Below, in pieces: positions 7,744 to 16,492 of a stretch of 40,532 nucleotides of DNA. Each line of letters opens with the position of its first letter. Positions within the stretch are counted from its first letter, which is position 1. Both the position numbers and the translations under genes were made by a program. Source of the stretch: Bacillota bacterium (GTDB lineage Bacteria > Bacillota > Clostridia > Saccharofermentanales > DTU023); contig JAEWFX010000042.1 of assembly GCA_023388605.1 (NCBI GenBank), positions 1 through 40,532 of the forward strand, in the 5' to 3' direction. The notes under the pieces are model-generated. The model made no database searches. It worked only from the letters and a program-made list of their open reading frames with translations, and was not told the origin of the DNA.

Positions 7744-7771
7744 TCATGACATCTTAATATTTGGAGAACCT

Positions 7772-8725
7772 ATGAGAACAATTTATTTGGCCGCAGGATG
7801 TTTTTGGGGAGCTGAAGCTTATTTCCGTCGACTACCTGGCATCATCGAGGTAGAGGTGGGTTATGCTAACGGCTTAGAAGAAAAAACTAATTACCAGAAA
7901 CTCAAATATACTGGCCATGCTGAAACAGTCAAATTAGTCTACGACGAAAATCAGATCAAGACGGCTGAGGTACTCGATCGCTACTACCGCATCATCGATC
8001 CTACTTCTATCAACCGACAAGGTAATGATTGCGGGACACAGTACCGTACTGGTATCTATTATCAACGCACTGATCAAGCTAGCGAAAAAATCATCGCCGA
8101 ATCTCTAGCTCTGCTGCAAGAAGAGATATCAGAACCCTTAGCCATTGAATTTCAGACTCTGAAAAACTATGTGAGGGCCGAAGATTATCATCAAGATTAT
8201 CTGACAAAAAACCCACAAGGATACTGTCACATCAATCCTAACAAGGCTTTTGATGTGCTCTACTTACCCAACTATACGGAAGAAGAGCTAGCTGACCTCA
8301 AGAAACGCCTGTCACGTGACGAGTTTAAGGTGACTCAAGAACAAGGTACTGAAGCTCCTCATAGCAGCCCCTACAACGCTGTCACAGAAGCTGGTATCTA
8401 TGTAGATGTCGTCACCGGACAACCCCTCTTCTCATCAGATGATAAATACGATGCTGGCTGTGGTTGGCCCAGCTTCACTATGCCCATCACTACCGATGTC
8501 ATCAGCTACACCGATGATTATCGCTTCAACATGCTACGTACAGAAGTTTCGGCGAGTTATGCAGATACTCATCTAGGTCATGTATTCAGTGATGGCCCCG
8601 AAGATCGCGGTGGTCAACGCTACTGTATCAACGGCATCTCGTTGCGTTTTATCCCCGTTTTACGTATGCGTGAATTCGGCTATGCCAAACTTTTGCCCTA
8701 CATCGAGAACAAAGAAATTCTCTAG
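7772..8725 (+). CDS. msrAB: Peptide-methionine sulfoxide reductase MsrAB fusion
   Basis: 317 residues joining MsrA (about 1-155) and MsrB (about 178-315), which repair the S and R forms of oxidised methionine. The MsrA catalytic cysteine is Cys10 in GCFWGAE; the substrate region YHQDYL follows near residue 138. MsrB shows DAGCGWPSF, RTEVSASYADTHLGHVFSDG and the catalytic Cys in RYCING. The zinc-binding CxxC pairs of many MsrBs are replaced by VDVVTGQPLF, as is usual in the fused forms. No signal peptide and no N-terminal thioredoxin domain, so it works in the cytoplasm with thioredoxin as reductant. GGAG lies 6 nt before the ATG. It is transcribed alone and ends in a strong hairpin. Confidence 0.95.
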   Translation: MRTIYLAAGCFWGAEAYFRRLPGIIEVEVGYANGLEEKTNYQKLKYTGHAETVKLVYDENQIKTAEVLDRYYRIIDPTSINRQGNDCGTQYRTGIYYQRTDQASEKIIAESLALLQEEISEPLAIEFQTLKNYVRAEDYHQDYLTKNPQGYCHINPNKAFDVLYLPNYTEEELADLKKRLSRDEFKVTQEQGTEAPHSSPYNAVTEAGIYVDVVTGQPLFSSDDKYDAGCGWPSFTMPITTDVISYTDDYRFNMLRTEVSASYADTHLGHVFSDGPEDRGGQRYCINGISLRFIPVLRMREFGYAKLLPYIENKEIL

Positions 8726-8748
8726 CTATTTATTTAAATTTCTCTAGT

Positions 8749-8779
8749 AAAAAAAGACCTCAGATTTCTCTGAGGTCTT
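8749..8779. terminator. Intrinsic terminator between msrAB and pckG
   Basis: A perfect 11-bp stem, AAGACCTCAGA / TCTGAGGTCTT, with a 4-nt loop (8754-8779). Seven As precede it, which read as TTTTTTT after the stem on the minus strand, so it is a good terminator for pckG. On the plus strand the following ACTTATTT is a weak T-tract, so termination of msrAB is likely but less efficient. Confidence 0.88.
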
Positions 8780-8800
8780 ACTTATTTAAGCACTGAAACT

Positions 8801-10609
8801 TTACTTATTTAGACGTTCTTCTAGAGCTTCTAGCTGACGATAGAGTTCTTCAGGCAACTTGGCACCGTTCTTAGACAGATTGTCATAATGTGCTCTGATG
8901 TCTGCAGCTTCTTGCAGCCACTCTTCCTTGTTGACACTCAAGATCTCTTGCAGATCTTCAACAGAGGTATCCAGACCCTCAGTATAGAGATCTGAAGGCT
9001 TAGGCATTCTACCTATGGCTGAATCAACATAGTTGTCGTCCTTGCCTTCACAACGCTCGAAGATCCATTTCAACACACGGCTGTTGTCGCCATAACCAGG
9101 CCAGAGGAAACGACCATCTTCATCCTTGCGGAACCAGTTGACATAGTAGATCTTGGGCAGCTTGCTGCTGTCTTGAGCTTTTTCTCCCATATCAAACCAA
9201 TGTTGCAGATAGTCACCAACGTTGTAGCCGATGAACGGCAGCATAGCGAACGGATCACGACGTACTTGACCAATTTTATCAGAGATGACAGCAGCGGTGA
9301 TCTCTGAGCCCATAATCGAACCCATGAAGACACCGTGATTCCAGTCAAAGCTCTCGTGTACCAGAGGTAAAGTAGAAGGACGACGGCCACCGACTAAGAT
9401 AGCCGAGATGGGGACACCTTGTGGATCTTCCCAGTTAGGAGCGATGCTCGGACACTGTGAAGCAGGAGCGGTGAAACGTGAATTGGGGTGAGCGGCCTTT
9501 ACATTGCTGCCAGGAGTCCAGTCATTGCCTTGCCAATCGACCAAGTGCTCTGGCACTTCGCCGTCGATGCCTTCCCACCAGACATCTCCGTCATCAGTGA
9601 GTGCGACATTGGTGAAAATGGTGTTCTCGCGGATGGACTCCATCGCATTGGGGTTGGTTGCATAGTTAGTACCAGGAGCGACTCCGAAGAAACCAGCTTC
9701 TGGATTGATGGCGTACAGGCGTCCGTCTTCACCGAACTTCATCCAAGCGATATCGTCACCAACAGTCTCTACTTTCCAACCAGGGATGGTCGGTACTAAC
9801 ATAGCGAGATTGGTTTTACCACAAGCTGACGGGAAGGCTGCGGTGATGTATTTGACCACACCTTCAGGATTAGTGATCTTCAGGATCAACATATGCTCAG
9901 CCATCCAACCTTCGTCGCGTCCGAGTACGGAAGCGATACGTAGAGCAAAGCATTTTTTACCTAAGAGAGCATTGCCGCCATAACCAGAACCATAGGACCA
10001 AACCAAACGCTCCTCGGGGAAATGGCTGATGTATTTATGTTCCATGTCTGCACAAGGCCATACGACATCTTCTACGCCCTCAGCGAGCGGATAACCGATG
10101 GAGTGTAGGCAGGGAACGAATTCACCATCTGTACCCAATTGTTCTAAAACCTTTTCACCTATACGGGTCATGATACGCATGTTGCAGACAACATAGGGGC
10201 TATCTGACAGTTCAACACCGATTTTAGAAATAGGAGAACCCAATGGACCCATGCAGAAGGGGATGACATACATCGTACGACCTTCCATACAGCCGTCATA
10301 GAGTTCTTTCATTGTATTTTTGAGTTCTACAGGATCGATCCAGTTGTTGGTCGGTCCGGCATCTTTTTCTGAACGGGAAGCTATGTAAGTACGTCCTTCT
10401 ACACGAGCTACGTCAGAGGGATCGCTGCGGAACAGAAAACATCCTGGTCTTTTTTCTGGATTGAGTTTGACGGCAGAACCGCCATCGACACAGAGTTGCA
10501 ATAATCTGTCATATTCTTCCTGCGAACCGTCACAGACGTATACTTCAGACGGCTTGCAAAGAGCGACACATTCGTCGATCCAGGCCTGTAATTTTTTGTG
10601 CTTTAGCAT
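8801..10609 (-). CDS. pckG: Phosphoenolpyruvate carboxykinase (GTP)
   Basis: 602 residues. Interconverts oxaloacetate + GTP and PEP + CO2 + GDP; in anaerobic fermenters it often runs towards oxaloacetate and succinate. The GTP-type signature is clear: the P-loop FPSACGKTNLAML (about 259-271) with the hyper-reactive cysteine, GDDIAWMKF, AINPEAGFFGVAPGT, and the guanine-side VGGRRPSTLPLVHESF. Length is normal for the GTP family and differs from the ATP type (about 540). The start is the ATG at 10609, preceded at good distance by AAGGAG; a GTG two codons upstream would leave no spacing to that site. It is a single-gene unit with its own leader and terminator. Confidence 0.95.
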   Translation of the reverse strand: MLKHKKLQAWIDECVALCKPSEVYVCDGSQEEYDRLLQLCVDGGSAVKLNPEKRPGCFLFRSDPSDVARVEGRTYIASRSEKDAGPTNNWIDPVELKNTMKELYDGCMEGRTMYVIPFCMGPLGSPISKIGVELSDSPYVVCNMRIMTRIGEKVLEQLGTDGEFVPCLHSIGYPLAEGVEDVVWPCADMEHKYISHFPEERLVWSYGSGYGGNALLGKKCFALRIASVLGRDEGWMAEHMLILKITNPEGVVKYITAAFPSACGKTNLAMLVPTIPGWKVETVGDDIAWMKFGEDGRLYAINPEAGFFGVAPGTNYATNPNAMESIRENTIFTNVALTDDGDVWWEGIDGEVPEHLVDWQGNDWTPGSNVKAAHPNSRFTAPASQCPSIAPNWEDPQGVPISAILVGGRRPSTLPLVHESFDWNHGVFMGSIMGSEITAAVISDKIGQVRRDPFAMLPFIGYNVGDYLQHWFDMGEKAQDSSKLPKIYYVNWFRKDEDGRFLWPGYGDNSRVLKWIFERCEGKDDNYVDSAIGRMPKPSDLYTEGLDTSVEDLQEILSVNKEEWLQEAADIRAHYDNLSKNGAKLPEELYRQLEALEERLNK

Positions 10610-10647
10610 ATGCACTCCTTCCTTATCGGTGAGATATGTTAAATTTT

Positions 10648-10671
10648 TCTAGCGAGTAGAACCCGCCTAGA
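10648..10671. promoter_or_regulatory. Leader hairpin upstream of pckG
   Basis: TCTAG ... CTAGA arms extend, with one bulged base, into CGGG/CTCG on the minus strand around a 5-nt loop, giving nine pairs. It lies in the 126-nt gap between the sulfatase-like gene and pckG. No T-run follows in either direction, so it is not a standard terminator. It could be an operator or leader structure for pckG. Confidence 0.35.
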
Positions 10672-10692
10672 TCTTAAACCTTCACTCATAAA

Positions 10693-10719
10693 TTTATAAA
10701 AACCCTTATATAAATTCAA
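10693..10719 (-). promoter_or_regulatory. Possible pckG promoter
   Basis: On the minus strand TTGAAT (10719-10714) and TATAAA (10698-10693) are 15 nt apart, slightly short for sigma-A. It would give a leader of about 80 nt that contains the hairpin at 10648-10671. Tentative. Confidence 0.3.
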
Positions 10720-10735
10720 GTTGTAAAAGCTACTA

Positions 10736-12451
10736 TTAACGAGGAGTTTTAAAAAATTTTCGCTTATAAAACGAGGAATATCCTTCCATGATCTCCTGAA
10801 ATTCCTTAAAGCCAATCTCTTCTGGCAGAGTTTGTTTTTCGGAGAAAAGATTCGTACCATAAGCCAACTTGTCTCCTTCGATCTGAACACCCATCGCTGC
10901 TAATGTTGTCGGGAAAAAATCCATAGTTGAAAACAAGCGATTGTGCAGACGACTATCTGCGTCATAGTTGAGATCAACACTTGGATTGATGATGCAATTG
11001 TATACAGTACGACCTCTACCTGTGTCGCTGAGCTTAGTACTGACAAATTGATGCGCCATCGTCAAGTGATCTCCGCTGATTATTATCGTGGTATCCGGAT
11101 AGAAATCTTGCTCCTGAACCCAGTGTACAAAATCGTATACACGCGTGTCTGAACAATATATGGCGTTAGCATAGGAATTATCAAAAGGCTTAGGAAAACC
11201 ATCGTACAGATAACCGTTGGGGAAATGTGTGTCCACCGTCAACAAGGTGAAGGCGAAGGGTTTATCATCTGCAGCAGCTTTCAACAACTCTTGTTTGGCG
11301 ATCTTGAACATTTTCTCGTCTTCCACGCCCCAAAAGCCATTGTCATATTTGCTGTCTACAAAATTTTCTCTACGCATTCCCAACAGATCGAGAATACGAT
11401 AATCACCGTGCTGAGAATAGAATTTATCGCGATTGGCAAAACGAGCATTAGAGCCGAAGATAAGTTCGAGATTGTAACCTTGTTCCTGCAAGATATCGCC
11501 TAAATTATAGAGGCCAGGTAAAAATTTTGCCTGTCTTGCACCGTACTCATTCGACCGCAGCGGTGTTTTGAGTGGTATGCCGCCACTCTGAGAAACCATA
11601 CCAGCAACAGTCCAACTGACTGGATCTACTTGTCTCGCACCACCTAGAAGTCTTTTGTCGGAAAAATGTACATTGTTTTCAGAAAGAGCTAAATCCGTGA
11701 GTTTAGGGATAAAATTTTTCTCGGCCAATCCTCCGTTTTCCCATGAGGTATAACTGGACTCCATCGATTCTAAAAAGATGTAGATCAAGTTGCGTTTATT
11801 TTGTGGAAAAGTGATTTTGACATCTCTGGGTTCAACATATTTCTCTTCTAATAGAGGACTTTGATTATATGTGCTGTAGAGATACTCTGGCAGAGAAAAA
11901 ATTGACGAGAGTACAATCAGAGCTGATAGCAAGAAAGCGATAATCACTATAATTTGATGCCTAAGCAGGAAATGGCGGACTGGATAGTTGCTTCGCAGCG
12001 GCTCTTTAGCGACGAAAAAATTATTGATCTGCTCGATAGAACGGCTCAATTCCAATTCAGACTCACTGATATAGACGAGCGAACGAGTAGAGTCTTCACC
12101 AGTAGACACAGTGCTTGCTGTCGAATTCGATTCCGGATCAGTCACAGATGTAGCATCTGACCTATCCGCTCTAGACTTGCGTTGGGGACGTGGCAAGTAC
12201 ATGAACTCAAAAGCGAGCCAGGTCAGAATCAGACTGGGCAGCAGAGAACAGGCAAGATATGAATATAGAGGCGACATATTCGCCTCAGCCATAGGTTGGG
12301 TGACATGAAAAATTACTTGATCGATATTTAGCTTGCCGAAATAAGCAAAAATCCACAGACTAGAACTAATCAAAAAACAGCTGAGAAAAAACAATAATCC
12401 GGTGATTTTGTACAACCGCAAATGATGTTGTGGCAAGCGAACTTTTTCCAT
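10736..12451 (-). CDS. LTA synthase/MdoB-like phosphoglycerol transferase (sulfatase fold)
   Basis: 571 residues. Three membrane helices are seen (about 15-38, 63-85 and 164-187), with a Ser/Thr-rich cytoplasmic linker (about 90-160), then an extracytoplasmic alkaline-phosphatase/sulfatase domain. Metal and catalytic residues are visible: E228 in IYIFLESMESS, the nucleophile Thr281 in SWTVAGMVSQSGGIPL, the His in VDTHFPNGY and the Asp-His pair in IISGDHLTM. WTVAGMVxxxxGIPL is the MdoB/OpgB pattern, so the enzyme probably moves phosphoglycerol from phosphatidylglycerol onto a surface glycan or teichoic acid. LtaS has five helices, so true LTA polymerase is less likely. It lies 27 nt behind the ABC permease gene with only a weak ribosome binding site and may be the last gene of that operon. 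Confidence 0.85.
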   Translation of the reverse strand: MEKVRLPQHHLRLYKITGLLFFLSCFLISSSLWIFAYFGKLNIDQVIFHVTQPMAEANMSPLYSYLACSLLPSLILTWLAFEFMYLPRPQRKSRADRSDATSVTDPESNSTASTVSTGEDSTRSLVYISESELELSRSIEQINNFFVAKEPLRSNYPVRHFLLRHQIIVIIAFLLSALIVLSSIFSLPEYLYSTYNQSPLLEEKYVEPRDVKITFPQNKRNLIYIFLESMESSYTSWENGGLAEKNFIPKLTDLALSENNVHFSDKRLLGGARQVDPVSWTVAGMVSQSGGIPLKTPLRSNEYGARQAKFLPGLYNLGDILQEQGYNLELIFGSNARFANRDKFYSQHGDYRILDLLGMRRENFVDSKYDNGFWGVEDEKMFKIAKQELLKAAADDKPFAFTLLTVDTHFPNGYLYDGFPKPFDNSYANAIYCSDTRVYDFVHWVQEQDFYPDTTIIISGDHLTMAHQFVSTKLSDTGRGRTVYNCIINPSVDLNYDADSRLHNRLFSTMDFFPTTLAAMGVQIEGDKLAYGTNLFSEKQTLPEEIGFKEFQEIMEGYSSFYKRKFFKTPR

Positions 12452-12478
12452 TGCTCTATCTTACCACAAGCTGGCGAT

Positions 12479-13864
12479 CTAATTGGTACGCAAAGCCTCT
12501 AAGGCCGATAGACGCATAGCCCGATTGGCCGGCAAAATACCTGCTACTATACCGATCAAAGAGGCAAAGCCCACTGCGAGCACCGCCAACCAAAATGGTA
12601 TATAAGAGATATAGACCTTGACCTCACCAGCGCCGGCTCCACTGCTAGCTGAGTTCAGTACAGAAGAGACGATGAAACTGAGAATTATACCTAATACTCC
12701 GCCGATCAAGCCTATCAGAGCTGATTCGATCAAGAACATACGTCTGATCAAGTGCAGACGACATCCGAGCACTTTGAAGATACCGATCTCACGTGTGCGT
12801 TCGTAGATAGTCATCATCATGGTGTTGGCGATACCGATGGCCGCGACCAAGAGCGAGATCGCTCCGATACCTCCAAGAACCATCTGCTGTGTCGCCATCT
12901 GTTTGCGCATGTGCTCGACAAATTCCAGATCACTTTCTGGTTCGTAGCCTAAAGCCTTGATCTCTTGCACCAAATTTTTGGTGGCATCTAAGTCTGTGCA
13001 GCGGATAAATATACTGCTGTACAAGAGTTTGGAATAAGGACGATTATTCTTGTCACTGGGTTGATTCGGCCAAGGTTTATTTTTGAAAACTTCTTTTAGT
13101 TTACGCTTGAGAGCTTCGAATTCGACCAAAATTTGACTGTCGATACTCTTGTACATGGAAGATGCACTATCCTTGCCGCTGCTGATAATTCCCCGCGGTA
13201 CAATAATAGTTCTTTTGAGCGGTTCTTGTTCTTCGCTAGAACTTTGATCACCGTATGTACGCGAATGATAATTAGCGCTATCTAAGTAAAAACTATACGG
13301 TTCAATATCCAGTTCGACCTGTTCCTCTTCTTCCATGCCACGGCTATTCGGGTTGTACAGATATCTAGTGGCTTGTTTGCCCAACAACAGCTGAAATTCT
13401 TGCGAGGAAAAATCGATGTCTTCACCTTGAACCACTTTGTAATTCAAGGTCTTGATAGCTTCTTCACTCATGCCTCGCAAGGTTATATCTGCAATCTTAT
13501 TGCCCACCTTCATTACGACACCCATCTCCAATACTGGTGATATAACCTCGATGCCTGGCAGATCTTTTAATATTTCGACGGCATCGTCGGTGATGAGTTT
13601 TTTATCTGGATCTGAGAGGTCTGATTTTTTTAGCTGACTCTCATCGATATAGCCTTGCTCATAACTGCGGCGTACATTGATCACTGTAAGATTGTCTGAT
13701 TCGACCAGAGATTGCTGAAGATTATAAGAGATGGCGAGACCTATGGACATCATGCTGACAATCGAAGCTGTTCCGATCATCACGCCGATCAGTGTCAGAG
13801 ACGTACGCAATTTGCGACGTTTGAGATTAGAAACACTGAGTTGAAAGAGGTCACGCCACTTCAT
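12479..13864 (-). CDS. MacB/FtsX-type ABC transporter permease
   Basis: 461 residues with one N-terminal helix (about 20-43), a large extracytoplasmic domain with many charged residues, and three C-terminal helices (about 330-355, 378-402 and 425-448). SNLKRRKLRTSLTLIGVMIG at the start and YERTREIGIFKVLGCRLHLI before the third helix are hallmarks of the MacB/LolCE permease family. Such permeases do not carry solutes across a channel but use ATP to move or extract substrates on the outer side (mechanotransmission). The start is the ATG at 13864 preceded by GGGAG; an in-frame TTG one codon earlier is too close to that site. It follows the CARDB surface protein gene by 21 nt. Confidence 0.92.
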   Translation of the reverse strand: MKWRDLFQLSVSNLKRRKLRTSLTLIGVMIGTASIVSMMSIGLAISYNLQQSLVESDNLTVINVRRSYEQGYIDESQLKKSDLSDPDKKLITDDAVEILKDLPGIEVISPVLEMGVVMKVGNKIADITLRGMSEEAIKTLNYKVVQGEDIDFSSQEFQLLLGKQATRYLYNPNSRGMEEEEQVELDIEPYSFYLDSANYHSRTYGDQSSSEEQEPLKRTIIVPRGIISSGKDSASSMYKSIDSQILVEFEALKRKLKEVFKNKPWPNQPSDKNNRPYSKLLYSSIFIRCTDLDATKNLVQEIKALGYEPESDLEFVEHMRKQMATQQMVLGGIGAISLLVAAIGIANTMMMTIYERTREIGIFKVLGCRLHLIRRMFLIESALIGLIGGVLGIILSFIVSSVLNSASSGAGAGEVKVYISYIPFWLAVLAVGFASLIGIVAGILPANRAMRLSALEALRTN

Positions 13865-13885
13865 CAAAATTCTCCCATCTCTTAT

Positions 13886-15544
13886 CTATTCTTCGTCAGC
13901 CAAGTCATCTAATTCTTTTTGGAGACGTTTTTGTTTGCGCTTACGTAAGACCACATAGACCACGGCAGCAGCAATTAAGAGAACGATAATGATCCACCAC
14001 AGAATACCTAGGCCCAGGAATCTGCCAGTATCCTCTCCCAATTCTTCTGCATTCATCGTGTGTGCCAATTCCTCTTCGGTCATGCCAGGTCCGGCATCGA
14101 TGATCTCGTATTCTAATTCCTGTTCTATATCAGTGCTCACACCATCAGGATCTTCGTAGCGAATGATGAACTTGACTTTTTCACCGGGCTCAGTCGGACG
14201 CAATGCTTTGAGGGTGATCTCGGCATCACGTGATTCACCGCTGGGCACATTGCCGATGTAACTGTCAGTCTTTTCGAATAGATCTTCTTTATCGACTAAA
14301 GCAGAGACATTGTAGAGTGCCAGGCGACCTTTGTTGCGCAGAGTGAAACTTACACTTATCTCTTTGCCGACTTCACCTTGTCCCTCTGGGAAAATTTGGA
14401 GACCACCTATCTCCAGATTGGGTGGTTGATTGACCATGACCGAGATGGTCTCGTCACCTTCGTGCTCATTAAGTGCCTCATCTTCATACTGCATGTGAAT
14501 AGCTAAGGGATAAGCCTTCTGCGGTAATTGTGCACTGCTCTGCAACTCGACTTCTACCTCTTTAGTACTATCTGTATCTACTTTATCAACATATACGGTA
14601 GAGGCTCCCCCCACAGGCAGGAAGGTCTGAATCTGTGCTTCTCCCTCGGTGCTACCAGATAGTACTAGGCGGATATTGCTGACCGGACCATTCTTAGAGG
14701 TATTTCGCAATTTAAGTTTGAGCTTAAATTTTTGGCCGCCGAAAACTTTGGCCGGCTCAGTGGTAAAACCACCGACAACTAGACGGGGTACTGGTTTCTT
14801 GACGTCACCGCCGCCACTGAAACCGCCTCCACCATCATATCCTGCTTCCAGATCGGGAGTTTCGACAGGGGTACTCGGAGCTGCTTGTGCAGGATTATCT
14901 ATCTTGACATAGGCATATCGTGTCACTTCTTGCCAACCAGCAATGCTGTCATAGAAATTGATCCGGAAAGTGAGACGATAATAACCAGTATTCAAATCTT
15001 TGCGGACAGTGAACGGTCCGAATTGTCGTTTCTGTTGACCTGAATTGGAACCGGGATCAGTGTTTTTGATATTCGGATAACCTTGAGCGTAATTACCGCG
15101 GGTGATCTCGAAGGGGAAGACGAAGCGCTTGCTTTCATCGCTCATCACCGGGGTGACACTGACATGTTGCGCAGGCACTGCTCCCCAGTTCAGCAGTGGC
15201 AAAGAGATCTTGACGTTTTTGTCTCCTGTCTTGAACTCAGGCACCACATAATCATTGCTGATCATCAAAAAGGCGGGGATATCACGATAGCCGCTTGGCG
15301 GTTGAGTCGGATTGACGGGTGCAGGAGCAATTGGCTCTGGATCTCCGGGTGTCGGTGTGGGTTCGGGCGTAGGTGTAGGTTCGGGTTGAGGTTGTTCTAT
15401 ATCCTCGACCGTAGCGGTAGTACTACTACCCTCATTCTCACTGCCTACTTCTGCAGCATGGAGCAAAACACCTTGCGGTACCATGCTCATCACAAACACC
15501 ATCATCAGTACTGAGCTCAATACTGATAGCAATTTTTTCTTCAT
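13886..15544 (-). CDS. CARDB-domain surface protein of the ABC exporter (COG1361-like)
   Basis: 552 residues: signal peptide (about 1-30), a Pro/Thr-Glu-rich spacer with PEPTPTP repeats (about 50-86), several beta-sandwich CARDB/NPCBM-like domains, a membrane helix (about 514-533) and a basic cytoplasmic tail. Phrases such as VSFTLRNKGRLALYNVSALV and LRNTSKNGPVSNIRLVLSG are typical of COG1361 S-layer/CARDB folds. The gene overlaps the ATPase stop (ATGA) and precedes the permease, the place an HlyD-type adaptor gene holds in most MacAB-like systems. I infer that this protein replaces that adaptor outside the membrane or is the dedicated substrate-binding part. A GGGFSGGG-type flexible stretch lies near 233-242. 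Confidence 0.78.
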   Translation of the reverse strand: MKKKLLSVLSSVLMMVFVMSMVPQGVLLHAAEVGSENEGSSTTATVEDIEQPQPEPTPTPEPTPTPGDPEPIAPAPVNPTQPPSGYRDIPAFLMISNDYVVPEFKTGDKNVKISLPLLNWGAVPAQHVSVTPVMSDESKRFVFPFEITRGNYAQGYPNIKNTDPGSNSGQQKRQFGPFTVRKDLNTGYYRLTFRINFYDSIAGWQEVTRYAYVKIDNPAQAAPSTPVETPDLEAGYDGGGGFSGGGDVKKPVPRLVVGGFTTEPAKVFGGQKFKLKLKLRNTSKNGPVSNIRLVLSGSTEGEAQIQTFLPVGGASTVYVDKVDTDSTKEVEVELQSSAQLPQKAYPLAIHMQYEDEALNEHEGDETISVMVNQPPNLEIGGLQIFPEGQGEVGKEISVSFTLRNKGRLALYNVSALVDKEDLFEKTDSYIGNVPSGESRDAEITLKALRPTEPGEKVKFIIRYEDPDGVSTDIEQELEYEIIDAGPGMTEEELAHTMNAEELGEDTGRFLGLGILWWIIIVLLIAAAVVYVVLRKRKQKRLQKELDDLADEE

Positions 15545-16299
15545 CGTAAGCTGCCCTCCCGAATATCTATAATCGTACCGTCGCTGATCTGGATAATGCG
15601 ATCAGCATACTGTGCCAAATGGTCATCGTGTGTAACCATCAACAATGTCTGATTTTGTTCTTTGGATATCTTTTTGATCAATTGCAAAATCTCTGCACCT
15701 GTCTTTGAATCTAGGTTGCCAGTGGGTTCATCGGCGAAGACGATCTCTGGATCTACTACCAGAGCTCTGGCAATGCCCACACGCTGTTGCTGTCCACCAG
15801 ACATCTGCTGTGGACGGTGCTCGATGTGTTTGGTGAGGCCTACCTGTTTCAACATCGCTATCGCTCGCTTGCGGCGTTCTTGAACGGGTACTCCTCTGAA
15901 CATCAAGGGCAGAGCTACATTTTCCCAGGCTGTCATAGTCGGTATGAGATTGAAAGATTGGAAGATGAAGCCGATATGATCACGTCGGAATTGTACCAAT
16001 TGATCTTCGCTCATCTCATTGAGCGAGTAACCGGCGATCTTGAGATCTCCTTTACTCAGCTTCTCTAGACCAGCCAGCATATTCAGCAGTGTCGATTTGC
16101 CAGAACCGGAAGTACCGACAACAGCACAGAACTCTCCACGCTCCACCTGCAAATCAATACCAGCTAGTGCGTGTATATGTCCACTGCCAACTCGATAAAC
16201 TTTTTTTAGACCTTTACCCTCGATGATTTTATTTGTCTTATTTTCTAAGTGAGGATCAAAGGTCTTTTTGAACTTTTGAAAGAAGTTTATTTTTTGCAT
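15541..16299 (-). CDS. MacB/LolD-type ABC transporter ATP-binding protein
   Basis: 252 residues. Walker A is VGTSGSGKST (61-70), the Q-loop is FIFQSFNLIP (111-120), the ABC signature is MSGGQQQRVGIARAL (166-180) and Walker B is VFADEPTGNLDS (187-198), the standard LolD/MacB sequence. A basic N-terminal extension of about 25 residues precedes the domain. It powers the permease encoded two genes downstream. It is the first gene of the operon ATPase - CARDB protein - permease (- phosphoglycerol transferase). A TATAAT on the minus strand at 16329-16324 lies 24 nt before the ATG; the ribosome binding site is weak. Confidence 0.95.
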   Translation of the reverse strand: MQKINFFQKFKKTFDPHLENKTNKIIEGKGLKKVYRVGSGHIHALAGIDLQVERGEFCAVVGTSGSGKSTLLNMLAGLEKLSKGDLKIAGYSLNEMSEDQLVQFRRDHIGFIFQSFNLIPTMTAWENVALPLMFRGVPVQERRKRAIAMLKQVGLTKHIEHRPQQMSGGQQQRVGIARALVVDPEIVFADEPTGNLDSKTGAEILQLIKKISKEQNQTLLMVTHDDHLAQYADRIIQISDGTIIDIREGSLR

Positions 16300-16323
16300 A
16301 ACCTGACCTTATCTCGTATCATG

Positions 16324-16329
16324 ATTATA
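16324..16329 (-). promoter_or_regulatory. -10 element for the ABC exporter operon
   Basis: TATAAT on the minus strand, with no good -35 box at 16-18 nt; TTGAAA lies too close at 12 nt. The predicted start would leave a leader of roughly 18 nt before the ATPase ATG. Confidence 0.35.
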
Positions 16330-16383
16330 TATTTCTGAGTGTTTCAAAAGCAGCTCAAGTTATAAAGATATATTAAGTTTTTC

Positions 16384-16492
16384 TTGACAGTTATATTACA
16401 AACATCTGTATCCGCTTCGTGTACTTGCTGCCGAGACTCAAATTGTGTCGATACGAAGTGAAGGGAACGGATGTTTTGGTGTGAGGTAAAAG
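16384..16492 (+). promoter_or_regulatory. MATE gene promoter and structured leader
   Basis: A perfect -35 box TTGACA (16384-16389) has no good -10 at 17 nt; TGTATC is the best. The expected -10 is occupied by the left arm of a long interrupted inverted repeat: AAACATC (16400-16406) pairs with GATGTTT (16470-16476), and CTTCGT (16415-16420) pairs with ACGAAG (16453-16458). This may be an operator, or a leader RNA fold such as an unrecognised riboswitch. I could not match it to a known riboswitch class. Confidence 0.4.

Noticed and set aside
10639..10890. 83-codon minus-strand frame overlapping the end of the sulfatase-like gene
   Set aside because: It overlaps the conserved C-terminal part of the larger gene in another frame, has no domain, and ends in the pckG leader.
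15320..15420. Repetitive GC-rich stretch as a tandem repeat or mobile element
   Set aside because: It encodes the Pro/Thr/Glu-rich stalk of the CARDB surface protein, a common feature.
16441..16492. Possible guanidine-II (mini-ykkC) riboswitch before the MATE gene, from the ACGA and ACGG tetramers
   Set aside because: Neither tetramer is flanked by a short stem, and the two-hairpin layout is missing.
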